From assembly GCF_026013605.1 (NCBI RefSeq), contig NZ_JAPDPJ010000039.1, positions 1 to 60,224 on the forward strand: 60,224 bases of DNA. The letters run 5' to 3'. This DNA is from Plebeiibacterium sediminum (GTDB taxonomy: Bacteria; Bacteroidota; Bacteroidia; Bacteroidales; Marinilabiliaceae). Of the stretch, positions 34,398 to 43,194 are shown one piece after another. The notes beneath the pieces are model-generated. The model searched no databases. It was not told where the DNA came from and saw only the letters and a program-made list of their open reading frames with translations. A program made the position numbers and the translations under genes. Numbering within the stretch: the stretch's first letter is position 1; each line of letters begins with the position of its first letter.

Positions 34398-37388
34398 TTA
34401 ATGTAAAAGTTCCCAGAAATTGTCTAAATCGTATTCATAGTGTTTTAATATATTTCCATCATTATCTGTAACTGTTGTTAAATGGCCAAATTTATCATAG
34501 TCAAAATAAGTTGTTTGACCATTTACATCTGTTTCAGAGGTAATCCCCGTTAATGGAGCATATGTATAAGTTGTAACCATTGCATTAGGTAGTAATTCTC
34601 TAAAAGGTATTTGACTTGCTGGGCACACCCCTTGTCTTAAGGCATCTAATATTGGCATATTCGAGTATGTTTGACCAGCTAAAGCATTTTTTACTTCTGA
34701 ATAAGTGGCATTTTTTAATTTAGCAACTGGGTATGCACCTTCATATCCCCATACAAAAGCTTCTTTAAAGCCTTTTGAAATGATGGTTGTTGGTTTAAAG
34801 AAATCCTCATCGTATGAAATGTACTCTTCAATCAATTTAAAATTACTATCATAAATGACCTTTCCATATGAATCTACATAAGGATCTGCAACAGATGTGG
34901 CCTGTTGACAGTTTAATTCATATGTTGCTTCGGGTACAATTTTTCCATTAAATTGCTTATATGTTGTATATGTTCCTGAAATTACCTTATCATCTTTTTT
35001 CACTATTTTTTGAACAGGTACTCCTCGCATATTATTGGCAACCATTAATTGTAAAACTAGAGCTTGTTCTGATAAATTTGTAGTAGTATTATACCTTATT
35101 TCTTGTGGATATACGATTTCGGTTTTAATAACTTCTCCATCACCTAAAGTATTGATAGAATTATCGAGTACACCCGGATCAATGAAACTAAAACTACTTT
35201 CCAATTTGGTTGAGTCAACAACTGAAAAATCAGAATTATAAAAATATTTAGTTTCCTCTCTTTCCCTTAATGTTTTGCCATACATAACATTCTCTGATAG
35301 CCCTGCTAGTATTCTTTCATTCTCCCCTCCGTCATCATACTCTTCCCATGTTACACCATAAATCCTCCTATAATTATAACTGTATTCATTTGTAACCTTT
35401 TTAACAACATGGCGTTGATTATCTAAATAAACTTCTTTTTTGAGAGCACCTACAGCTGCTTTATTTAAAGAAAAACGGGGCAGTGGATATGCACAATGAA
35501 CATGGTTATAATTGGCTTCCAGATATCTCACCTCTTCATCACAATGATCATAATTTAGTGCACCAAAAGTAATATTGTTGAAGGATAACACTAGACCGTC
35601 AGCTGTAGAGTGAGGATCTTCTCTATAGTTGGTTACAACTAAATTTGTTCCTGTATTTAATCCCAAGGTGGGATAATAATATATTTTAAATCCGTTTTGT
35701 TTTCCCGACCACATTGAAGTTATCGTTTCTTCAACTTCACTATAATATACAGGGGCACCAACACTCTGGTTTTGTGGCAGATACGATTCATATGCATAAC
35801 CTTTTAACCGTGGCCTGTTATCAGAATAATATGGCTTATATACCGTTGTTGCATAAATGGGAAAGTTTACTAAAGTTCCACTAGAACGTAATCTAATTTC
35901 ATTACCAAAACCATCATCTATTGGTTGGAAATTATCTTCATGCAAACAATATTTGTATTCTATTATTTTACCATCTCGTAGCGAAGTACATGGATTAACC
36001 TCCCTTCTCCAAACTCTTTTACCTATTACATCATTACCTCCACCACCAACGGATCCATACCTGCCAGTATATTCGTATTTATGATCTTCATAATAAAACT
36101 TTTCATAACCACCTGATGGATAATCAATTTTTGTCAAGTTATAATAATTATCAACCCCTTGGCCAACTTTAAAACCACTCACAGAATAACCGTTATAATC
36201 AATTCCTGATATTTGTCCATTATAGTAAATATATTCTGACCAGAGACAAGGTTGACCATTTAACCCCCAATCTACATGCCATGTTCTTGGTTGCATTGCC
36301 CAAGCTCGTTGTGGAATATATTGGTCCCAAACATTATCAGGATCCAATTTGTAATCATATTCAAAACTCATTGGCTTTAAATACTCTCTTTCACCATCCT
36401 TTTCACAAAATTCTGTAATACTATTGATCCCTCCTGTAACATCATACCCTTTAATCAACTCTCCATTGTTATTATATAAATAAAAATCATATGAGTCAGA
36501 TATTTCCAAATAACCATAATCATAGATTATTTTTGTTAATTTAGCTATTGGAACATTTTCATACTGACGATAATTTGATACAGAATAAAATTTTTCATAT
36601 CTCTTAGTTATTGTTTTATATTCAAAAGTTACTTGACCTCCTTTTGCTGTATTAATTTCACTTAAATGCCAGCATACTTCACCATCATTAACAATTCCAT
36701 CATCTACAACATAGTTAAATAAATATTCGTTTCCGTATACATCTACAATGTAATACCCATCAATAGTTTTTTCTATTTTGCAATCATTATTTTGTACTAA
36801 TTGTCTAGTAGTTGTCCCATCTGAATTATACTTAACATAAACATCTCCTCTATTTCCAAGAAAGGAATAACTAAAAAGATCTTGTTCATCAAAATGATTA
36901 CCATTTAAGAAACTACGTATAATATCAGTCTCACTTCTACCAGAATAAATAGAATTTTGATATTCTCTAGCTATCGCATCTCGAATACCTGTATACCTAC
37001 TTTTAAATCCCTCATAAGCTTGATCGCTGTATATTTTTCCTTCTACATCTCTTTTTTTAAGAATTGTCTGGGTAATAACACCACCTGCCAATAAAGACCA
37101 ACCTAAACCAAGGCCATTATCGCGTGTTGAGTACGTAATTCCAGTTCCACTGAAGGCTAAATTAACTGGGATTTGAACCCCATTAGCTTCAAGATTAAAC
37201 AATGGGATATTTACTGAAAGCTGCCCAGTGTGTAAACCAACACTGGTAGCTGCTTCAGAAAAATATTGTTCTGCTTGAGGATTTGTATCTGCTCTATCAA
37301 AATGTGTTTGAGCTGATATATCAATTAAACATATTATTCCTATAAGTATTAAAAATATACCTATTTTTAAGTTTTTTAATTTATTCAT
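34398..37388 (-). CDS. secreted SpvB/TcB-like (YD-type) protein 2
   Basis: 996 residues. A signal peptide (about 1-27, ending ISAQ) is followed by the opening [20 protein letters not shown], then [20 protein letters not shown] and [11 protein letters not shown]. This is the same SpvB/TcB-like pattern as in the 1520-residue relative at 5497-10059. The C-terminus carries clear YD repeats ([38 protein letters not shown]). It lies 21 bp after the fibre gene and 7 bp before the RHS gene. In both loci a protein of this type directly precedes the RHS gene, supporting a B-C partnership as in Tc toxin shells. The relative at 5.5-10 kb is half again as long, mostly in its middle. Confidence 0.78.
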   Translation of the reverse strand: MNKLKNLKIGIFLILIGIICLIDISAQTHFDRADTNPQAEQYFSEAATSVGLHTGQLSVNIPLFNLEANGVQIPVNLAFSGTGITYSTRDNGLGLGWSLLAGGVITQTILKKRDVEGKIYSDQAYEGFKSRYTGIRDAIAREYQNSIYSGRSETDIIRSFLNGNHFDEQDLFSYSFLGNRGDVYVKYNSDGTTTRQLVQNNDCKIEKTIDGYYIVDVYGNEYLFNYVVDDGIVNDGEVCWHLSEINTAKGGQVTFEYKTITKRYEKFYSVSNYRQYENVPIAKLTKIIYDYGYLEISDSYDFYLYNNNGELIKGYDVTGGINSITEFCEKDGEREYLKPMSFEYDYKLDPDNVWDQYIPQRAWAMQPRTWHVDWGLNGQPCLWSEYIYYNGQISGIDYNGYSVSGFKVGQGVDNYYNLTKIDYPSGGYEKFYYEDHKYEYTGRYGSVGGGGNDVIGKRVWRREVNPCTSLRDGKIIEYKYCLHEDNFQPIDDGFGNEIRLRSSGTLVNFPIYATTVYKPYYSDNRPRLKGYAYESYLPQNQSVGAPVYYSEVEETITSMWSGKQNGFKIYYYPTLGLNTGTNLVVTNYREDPHSTADGLVLSFNNITFGALNYDHCDEEVRYLEANYNHVHCAYPLPRFSLNKAAVGALKKEVYLDNQRHVVKKVTNEYSYNYRRIYGVTWEEYDDGGENERILAGLSENVMYGKTLREREETKYFYNSDFSVVDSTKLESSFSFIDPGVLDNSINTLGDGEVIKTEIVYPQEIRYNTTTNLSEQALVLQLMVANNMRGVPVQKIVKKDDKVISGTYTTYKQFNGKIVPEATYELNCQQATSVADPYVDSYGKVIYDSNFKLIEEYISYDEDFFKPTTIISKGFKEAFVWGYEGAYPVAKLKNATYSEVKNALAGQTYSNMPILDALRQGVCPASQIPFRELLPNAMVTTYTYAPLTGITSETDVNGQTTYFDYDKFGHLTTVTDNDGNILKHYEYDLDNFWELLH

Positions 37389-37409
37389 AATTTCTTGTAT
37401 AATTTTTTG

Positions 37410-38522
37410 TTATTTATCACTAGTAATTAATCGCTCTATTTTCTCAAGACGTTCAGAAAGAGTTATAATAGTTTCCCCTCTATTTTTATCTTTTTTCTCA
37501 AGCTCAATAGTATAAAGCGTTAACTCCTCCACCTTTTGCAATAACAGTTTATTCATCTCAGCCAAGTTTACACTAGAAGCTTCCATTTCTTCTGCACTGG
37601 GTATATCTGGTAAATGTTTATGAGATTTAATGTAGTTTTCAACTTCGGCAAGGTCTTTTAAGGAGTAATCATCGGCAAAAACAAAATCGGCGGTGTTGCC
37701 ATTAGCTTCTACCAGGATTTCTTCTGCACGTATGGTTCCGGCAACATCAAGTTTTGCATCTGAAGTAGGTGTTTTACCAATACCTAAACTTTTATTTATA
37801 TAAGTTGCACCATCTCCTCTTACCCAAAATCTTTGAGTATTGGTATCTGGCTCTCCAACAATAAAAAAATCATTTGTTGCTCCTGCATCAAAATCATCTG
37901 AAGGATCAATCCATAACTGAGCTGAATTATTATTTTCAATATGACGGATTTCACCAGGATCATTAGTTTGTGCTGAAAATAAAATTTTACTTGTTGTTCC
38001 ATTTTTTAAAATTTTAATATTTTCAGTGATTAAACTGTTGGTTCTTGTGGTGCCATCTACATCAAGTTTATATGAAGGATTTGAATAACCGATACCTACA
38101 TAACCGTTTGACCCTTTTATAAACATCGATAATATTTTATTACTACTACTAAGGCGATAAAAATTAATATTACCTCCTGAAGGAGCTGAAGTACTTCCTC
38201 CTATTATGTCAATATTTCCACCAACAGGTCCTCTACCTGCAGCTATTTGTATATCCCCAGCATAAGTCAATGAATTACCTGCTGTTATATTTATTTTACC
38301 TCCATATCCAGAACCTGTACCTGCATCAATTATTATATCAGAACCATCCCCCACTTTACCATCAAGGAGAATACTTGCAGGTTGAGTCATAAATCCACTA
38401 AAACCACTTTTTATAATCCAATCGTTTGAATCTGTTCCTTGTTGAGAAGATGATGTACCCTCTTGTGCCTTAGCTGTACTAACAAATACGATAAGACATA
38501 ATAACATTAATAAATTTTTCAT
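37410..38522 (-). CDS. secreted tail-fibre-like protein of the second locus
   Basis: 370 residues from ATG at 38522, chosen because it opens with a good signal peptide (MKNLLMLLCLIVFVSTAKAQ); the frame is open to 38579. The body begins with glycine-rich repeats of another kind (GGKINITAGNSLTYAGDIQI, GGNIDIIGGSTSAPSGGNIN), continues with VGIGYSNPSYKLDVDGTTR and SLGIGKTPTSDAKLDVAGT, and ends in the shared C-terminal block with variant SLKDLAEVENYIKSHKHL and a coiled coil. It is the only fibre gene of the second locus. It stands 83 bp after the coiled-coil gene and 21 bp before the YD gene. Confidence 0.75.
   Translation of the reverse strand: MKNLLMLLCLIVFVSTAKAQEGTSSSQQGTDSNDWIIKSGFSGFMTQPASILLDGKVGDGSDIIIDAGTGSGYGGKINITAGNSLTYAGDIQIAAGRGPVGGNIDIIGGSTSAPSGGNINFYRLSSSNKILSMFIKGSNGYVGIGYSNPSYKLDVDGTTRTNSLITENIKILKNGTTSKILFSAQTNDPGEIRHIENNNSAQLWIDPSDDFDAGATNDFFIVGEPDTNTQRFWVRGDGATYINKSLGIGKTPTSDAKLDVAGTIRAEEILVEANGNTADFVFADDYSLKDLAEVENYIKSHKHLPDIPSAEEMEASSVNLAEMNKLLLQKVEELTLYTIELEKKDKNRGETIITLSERLEKIERLITSDK
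37508..37719 (-). repeat. distal copy of the fibre C-terminal block
   Basis: Same block as in the five-gene array at 10-15 kb, here 22 kb away and somewhat more diverged (AEVENYIKSHKHL; ASSVNL in place of ASGVNL). It could recombine with the array copies, which would delete or invert the secretion operon between them; both copies lie in the same orientation, so deletion is the expected outcome. Confidence 0.6.
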
Positions 38523-38605
38523 AATAGTTTTTTTTGTTTTTAGAGTTGTTATTAAAGAGTAGCCGGGATATCCTATCATTATATAATACCACGACTACCT
38601 GTGAT

Positions 38606-39250
38606 TTATTGGTTTATAATTTCTCTTGATGATTTATATTCATTGTATAATTCGGGTCGTGTATATTGAGATAGATTTAGCAATAAATCCATTATACGTT
38701 TAAGCAAATCATCTGCTTCATCAATTTGAATATCCAGCTGCTCACCTGCTGTTTTACGTTCTACTATTGCATTACGTATATTGTTTTGTTTATTGGAAAA
38801 ATTGATCAGAGCATCTTGTAATTCAGTAATTTTATCAGGTGCTAAGCCATACTCATGAGCTTCAGTATGTACATTACAGGCATGCTCTAATACTTTTCGA
38901 GCATTTATTATAAGCTGGAAATCAGCCAAGTGTGATAATTGAGATTTTGTTATGTCAATATCATTTAGCATAATAAGGTTATCACTAAATGAGGTATATA
39001 CCTGAAGAACTTGAATTATGTTTAAGGTAATATTTTCAAGTTTTTGACGCTCTTCTGCTTTATCCTTTGTTATACCAGTTGTTATAATAGAGGTATTTAC
39101 ACTAAGTTTTTCTATTTCTGATATTACTGATGCAAACTCATTGAGCGTTTCTGTGAATTTTGGAATTTTTTGGAGTTGACTTTGGTTTTGATTAAGCCAT
39201 TTTAGTACAACTTTATACATATTGTTCTTTTGTATTGTTCTTTTATCCAT
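38606..39250 (-). CDS. all-helical protein of unknown function heading the second RHS locus
   Basis: 214 residues, predicted helical throughout by composition, with heptad-like stretches (about 10-60, 64-110, 125-200). There is no signal peptide, membrane segment or Cys pair, so it is probably cytoplasmic. The family is not recognised. It is the first gene of the second RHS locus (83 bp before the fibre gene). A chaperone or assembly role for the fibre or toxin is a guess from position only. A perfect 10-bp stem-loop (39257-39280) ends 7 bp before its start codon, which may affect its expression. An internal start at Met11 (39220) is possible. There is no counterpart in the first locus. Confidence 0.6.
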   Translation of the reverse strand: MDKRTIQKNNMYKVVLKWLNQNQSQLQKIPKFTETLNEFASVISEIEKLSVNTSIITTGITKDKAEERQKLENITLNIIQVLQVYTSFSDNLIMLNDIDITKSQLSHLADFQLIINARKVLEHACNVHTEAHEYGLAPDKITELQDALINFSNKQNNIRNAIVERKTAGEQLDIQIDEADDLLKRIMDLLLNLSQYTRPELYNEYKSSREIINQ

Positions 39251-39256
39251 AATATA

Positions 39257-39280
39257 AATAGCTTATTCCCATAAGCTATT
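39257..39280. promoter_or_regulatory. perfect stem-loop before the start of the second RHS locus
   Basis: AATAGCTTAT (39257-39266) pairs perfectly with ATAAGCTATT (39271-39280) around a 4-base loop, 7 bp from the start codon at 39250. As RNA it would sit on the ribosome-binding region; as DNA it could be an operator. It has no T-run on the minus strand, so a terminator is less likely. Confidence 0.45.
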
Positions 39281-39403
39281 TTGGCTTAGCTTTTAGGAAT
39301 GGTTAATGATTCGTTTATATTTGATATGAGTACTGTATATTAATCACATATATAATTTAAGTTGTATTTATTTTAGGTAAATACTGATCCAGAGCTTGTA
39401 AAA

Positions 39404-39559
39404 ATGGTTTCAGCCAATGTCAAGTTCATTAAATCCAATGTAAATACCGTTTCAGGCATTGTTATATCGGTTTCTGCTTATATAGTTATGATTTCAGGAT
39501 ATGTAAATGCGGTTCCTGTTAATGTAAATACAATTTCAGCTTATGCAAATAGTCTTTAA
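39404..39559 (+). CDS. 51-residue ORF made of seven 21-bp (heptad) repeats
   Basis: After the ATG, the frame is exactly seven units of 21 bp plus Leu and stop. The heptads read VSANVKF, IKSNVNT, VSGIVIS, VSAYIVM, ISGYVNA, VPVNVNT, ISAYANS. Position 1 is always Val or Ile and position 5 almost always hydrophobic, the pattern of a coiled-coil or trimeric stalk. The minus strand of the repeat has stops. No clear ribosome-binding site or promoter was seen, so it may be either a tiny peptide gene or a surviving piece of a longer fibre stalk. It lies just outside the second fibre/RHS locus but on the other strand. Confidence 0.4.
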   Translation: MVSANVKFIKSNVNTVSGIVISVSAYIVMISGYVNAVPVNVNTISAYANSL

Positions 39560-40126
39560 CTACCTGCATATATATATGCTATAAATGTTTATGATATCTC
39601 ATGAAAATGTAATTTGTTTATCGGTTTTGGATCGGTTTATTTTAGGGTTTGTATTTGATCGTTTAATTAATATTTTATCTTTTTGTACTCTTTCTTGGTT
39701 ATTATCATACAGGATTAATATTTAGTGATGAAAAGAAGAGTTCAAAACTTAATTAAAAGGAATGCAATATGTTTTTAAAAATAAGAGGATATTACATTGT
39801 AGTTATGTGAATATGGATTTCATTTCGTTTTAAGTTAGGTCTGTTTAACATGTAAAAATAATTTTATCGCTGGATTATAATTGTTAATATTAGTCGATTT
39901 AATTCTAAACTTTTTGAACGTGTAACTATAATGAACAATACTTTATATATAATATTGTATTTATTCTATATATAACATTTACTTTTCGACCTAAACATAC
40001 ATCAAATACTGCTTTTACATATTTAAAAATAGATATTCTACTTTTAAAATTAGATATTTTACAACCATATGACTTGTATATTGGTAACATTTTATTCTAT
40101 AATTAGTATAGTTTTATAGTATCATT

Positions 40127-40207
40127 GTGGAAAAAGGACAGATTGTTGATGACGTTAAAACATCAAGTGAAACCATGGCAAAACTGGAAAATTATTTTTC
40201 GGTTTGA
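40127..40207 (+). pseudogene. 3'-end remnant of an unidentified gene
   Basis: A short frame (VEKGQIVDDVKTSSETMAKL, then ENYFSV and stop) has protein-like composition and is followed 26 bp later by a strong terminator. The frame is blocked by a stop just upstream of the GTG. It is read as the tail of a lost gene; identity unknown. Confidence 0.25.
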
Positions 40208-40233
40208 TAGCTATAAGTAATATCAGATCATAG

Positions 40234-40266
40234 AAAGAGCTGCAAGTTTTTACATCGCAGCTCTTT
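40234..40266. terminator. perfect 10-bp stem terminator
   Basis: AAAGAGCTGC (40234-40243) pairs perfectly with GCAGCTCTTT (40257-40266). A and T flanks allow use from both sides. It lies 26 bp from the stop of the GH9 gene (40292, minus strand), so it probably terminates that transcript. Confidence 0.65.
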
Positions 40267-40291
40267 TGTATTAATTAAAGCTTACTGATTC

Positions 40292-42823
40292 CTACTTTAC
40301 TAAATCCTTAAAAGCTGATCCAAAAATTAGATAACGAGTGTTCCCATTAATAGTTCCTTCATTTTGTCCCCATAAAAATGGCCAATCATCATAATTTTCA
40401 AAATGGTCGGGTTTTCTGAATAATAAGCCTGGAGCAACATTTCCCGGAATAAAAGAGAAATCAGCTCTGTTATTACCATAAAAAACTGCTTTTGGACGAG
40501 CTGCGCCAACTGCTGCCACTAAAGAATAATTATGGTAAGGATGACAACCAAATAACCAGTTAGCAGCCTTATATATTTGGCTTTTATCAATAATTTCTGG
40601 GAAGTGTGAATTTGCAAAACATATTGTAGTTCCAAAGCTTATAATACTTCCGCCACCGGCCCAGTTACCCAAACCAATTGGTACTCCGTAGGGATTGTCA
40701 TTTTCTAATTCTTCAAGGTTTTCTTTATACTTTACAATATAAGGACGAAGCTTTTCTTTGTACGTTTTATCCAGGTGTGGTATAGCTTGTAATGCGATTA
40801 AAAGGTTATGACTAAGATTATCATCAAGTGCTGACCACAAAAGTTCCTGAAATTTATCGATATACTGTTGCTCCTCTGTTGAAATAAACAATTGAAGATT
40901 GGTGCTAATATCCGCAGAACGTCCCCATCTGCCACGTTTATCTTCTGGAATATTAGCCAGTAATTCGGTCGACTCTTTCAATAGTCTTTTTGACTGTTTC
41001 AAGGCTCTTGCTGATAAATTATCATTATACCCTTTTAAAGCTCTACTGGTTGCTGCAAACATAGCAGCTGCTCTAAGATCCAGACTTGGATTACGGCTTG
41101 TAAAAGCCCACATATCATCTTTTACTCCGCTCGACTTGCCATCAAGGGCTACCTCATAAGGTTCCAATTTGGGGTTATATGGAAGACCATCGGTTATTGA
41201 AGCTGCATCACCCAAGTGATTGTAATTATGAAGCACTGAATTAGAAAGCGTTTGTGCCATATGTCCAATGATTTCGGCCTGAGCAACCAAATTCATGGTT
41301 CCATGCTCAATAAACTGTAAAATATCAGGAGTTCCATCAGAACGGTGAAGTTCAACATAACGTTGCTTCTCATCAACAAATGTCTGATCGCGCAAAGGCT
41401 TAAAATATTCCCATGCCTGAACAAAGTTTTCCACTACTGAGATATTTGATCCTGTTTCAATATCAAAATCACCGGCATCGAAAAACCCACCGATATTGAG
41501 TCCCGGTATAGTTTCCAATGGTTTATACTTCGTATCGGTTGTTGGTCCTTGTCCATGAAGATCAAAGTGATCGGTATTTGGTGGTGCCTGAAGGTATCCT
41601 TCCTTAAAAGGCTCTCCATGCCAAACTCTGTATGCCTCACTTACAAACATGTGGTTCATGTGTATTGGAACCCACACATCGCTCGTAGCATCAGTCATCC
41701 AATCATAAACATTATTTTCAATTATAAAGTTATTTGTTTTAAAGTTACCATACTGAATGTAATATATACCAGGTGTTTTAACCGATGAAAAATCAAATTT
41801 TGCATAACGATATTTATAATAGTCGCCCCAAAGTGCCAGATCATTACTGAAAACTTCATTTGAATTTCCATCCTCGTCAACTTTATAAATAGACGCTTTT
41901 TGAAGTGGTTTATCATTTTTATCCAGTTCAATAACTGATACTTTAGGTTGAGAAGGGATATATCCAACTTGGGAGAAACCAATATTGGGTTCCCTTATCC
42001 ATCCAGGAATAGCATTAGGCTCTACTGTCCAGGTTAAAACCTTACCTGTTTTTTCGGCAGGCAGTAAACTTCTGACTACAAACCAACCATTCTGAGCTAA
42101 CATTCGACCATCAAAAAGCATAATATCAGCATCATTTGAGGTAATCTTTACCTTATGTTCAGGATCTTCAGGGGCAAAAAGCATGCTGCGACCTGTTTCG
42201 AGTGGAAGAGGATCAATAAATTTTCCGGTACCCCTGTCATCATAAGTTACGTAACCTTTATATTGTTTTAGTTTTTCGCTGTTTGGCCTGACAATAGATT
42301 TTCCGGCTACATAGCGCGAAAACCGATTGATTCTACCATCCACCATATAGGTTTTACCCCAATATTTTGAAGGTAAAAATTCAAGGTTGAATCCGGCACT
42401 TCCTTCAACTGCTTTGGGAAGAGGCTTATCAAGATAAACAGATATTTCAACACCTTTACCCTTTGCTGATACAACCACACGAGACTCAAAATCGTAATCC
42501 TTATACCTTAATACTGTTTCGATAGAATTGGTTACGCTATCCACTGTTCTGCTTGGTATTTCAGGAACAAGATCCCACTGTTCAGGTGTATTTGAAAGTC
42601 GCACAGCACCGCCTTGTACATTTCTTACTCCGTGTTGAATGATTTCTATACCAGCATTTTTTTCATCGTTAAACCCTCCGTTAAAAAGGTTACTATATGC
42701 TAATACATTAACGCCCTGAGTCTCGAAATATCCAAGATCATTGAGAACCAGATCCTGGTTAGGTTCAGAACTACATGCCGCCAGCAGCAACATGAACAGT
42801 GAATAAAATGGTAGTCTTTTCAT
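40292..42823 (-). CDS. GH9 glycoside hydrolase, lipoprotein
   Basis: 843 residues from ATG at 42823. The frame continues to a GTG at 42850, but only the ATG gives a lipoprotein signal (MKRLPFYSLFMLLLAACSS, Cys17). An extra N-terminal beta-rich region (about 25-270) precedes the Ig-like CelD_N domain (about 278-368, starting IGFSQVGYIPSQPKVSVIEL). The (alpha/alpha)6 catalytic domain runs from about 375 to 843. The GH9 catalytic residues are visible: the Asp pair in GGFFDAGDFD (D449 and D452) and the acid in WGQNEGT (E822). GH9 enzymes cleave beta-1,4-glucans or related beta-1,4 chains. In this setting a xylan or mixed-linkage glucan substrate is likely, but cannot be read from the sequence. 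Two 67-bp palindromic elements lie directly upstream. Confidence 0.88.
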   Translation of the reverse strand: MKRLPFYSLFMLLLAACSSEPNQDLVLNDLGYFETQGVNVLAYSNLFNGGFNDEKNAGIEIIQHGVRNVQGGAVRLSNTPEQWDLVPEIPSRTVDSVTNSIETVLRYKDYDFESRVVVSAKGKGVEISVYLDKPLPKAVEGSAGFNLEFLPSKYWGKTYMVDGRINRFSRYVAGKSIVRPNSEKLKQYKGYVTYDDRGTGKFIDPLPLETGRSMLFAPEDPEHKVKITSNDADIMLFDGRMLAQNGWFVVRSLLPAEKTGKVLTWTVEPNAIPGWIREPNIGFSQVGYIPSQPKVSVIELDKNDKPLQKASIYKVDEDGNSNEVFSNDLALWGDYYKYRYAKFDFSSVKTPGIYYIQYGNFKTNNFIIENNVYDWMTDATSDVWVPIHMNHMFVSEAYRVWHGEPFKEGYLQAPPNTDHFDLHGQGPTTDTKYKPLETIPGLNIGGFFDAGDFDIETGSNISVVENFVQAWEYFKPLRDQTFVDEKQRYVELHRSDGTPDILQFIEHGTMNLVAQAEIIGHMAQTLSNSVLHNYNHLGDAASITDGLPYNPKLEPYEVALDGKSSGVKDDMWAFTSRNPSLDLRAAAMFAATSRALKGYNDNLSARALKQSKRLLKESTELLANIPEDKRGRWGRSADISTNLQLFISTEEQQYIDKFQELLWSALDDNLSHNLLIALQAIPHLDKTYKEKLRPYIVKYKENLEELENDNPYGVPIGLGNWAGGGSIISFGTTICFANSHFPEIIDKSQIYKAANWLFGCHPYHNYSLVAAVGAARPKAVFYGNNRADFSFIPGNVAPGLLFRKPDHFENYDDWPFLWGQNEGTINGNTRYLIFGSAFKDLVK

Positions 42824-42847
42824 GTGTTTATTTTTTCTTTTAATTGC

Positions 42848-42914
42848 CACATGGAACTCGCCTTATTAGTCATTCTCTTGTGTGAGAAGTTTTTATCATA
42901 GCTCGTTTCATGTG
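42848..42914 (-). repeat. 67-bp palindromic element, copy 1 (before GH9)
   Basis: On the minus strand it begins CACATGAAACGAGC and ends GCGAGTTCCATGTG, so its 15-base ends are inverted repeats (12 of 15 pair). It starts 25 bp upstream of the GH9 ATG. Confidence 0.65.
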
Positions 42915-42936
42915 TTTATAATTTGATTTATATTAC

Positions 42937-43004
42937 CACATGGAACTCGCCAAATTTAGACATCCTCGTGTGTTCGGAGTACTTTCTTTCATGGCTTGTT
43001 TCAT
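42937..43004 (-). repeat. 67-bp palindromic element, copy 2 (before GH9)
   Basis: Same orientation as copy 1, 22 bp away. It keeps GGCGAGTTCCATGTGG at its left (plus-strand) end; the other end has lost the outer CACATG. Confidence 0.6.
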
Positions 43005-43135
43005 ATTAATTATACATTAAGGTTAAATATCATTTTGTTGTATTAAAATAGGATCTTTTATATACCTGAAATCTCGTTCACCCCATAAAACATTAGGATA
43101 TGTAAGCGTATCGCTTCCCCACTTCAGTTTATCAG

Positions 43136-43175
43136 AGCATCTCGCTTCGCTGTGCCTACAGGCCTCTGGCCTATT
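43136..43175. repeat. REP-like element, copy 2
   Basis: ATCTCGCTTCGCTGT followed by ACAGGCCTCTGGCCTATTT, in the opposite orientation to the copy at 375-430. The same two blocks occur at 57318-57360. Confidence 0.6.
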
Positions 43176-43194
43176 TCTGTATATTCGTCTCTTC

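Larger units (their letters stand above)
39281..40291. other. about 1-kb spacer between RHS locus 2 and the xylan cluster
   Basis: It contains a 21-bp-period micro-ORF (39404-39559), a gene 3'-end remnant (40127-40207) and a strong terminator (40234-40266). The stretch 39560-40126 is very AT-rich (several ATATAT runs), and nothing else was recognised in it. Confidence 0.5.
42824..43194. other. spacer with two palindromic elements and a REP copy
   Basis: It holds two copies of the 67-bp element (42848-42914, 42937-43004) and a REP-like copy (43136-43175). The 64-codon frame at 43023-43217 crosses the REP copy and the GH115 stop and is not treated as a gene. Confidence 0.55.

Noticed and set aside
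39400-39560. CRISPR-like array
   Set aside because: The 21-bp units are contiguous with no spacers and keep an open reading frame.
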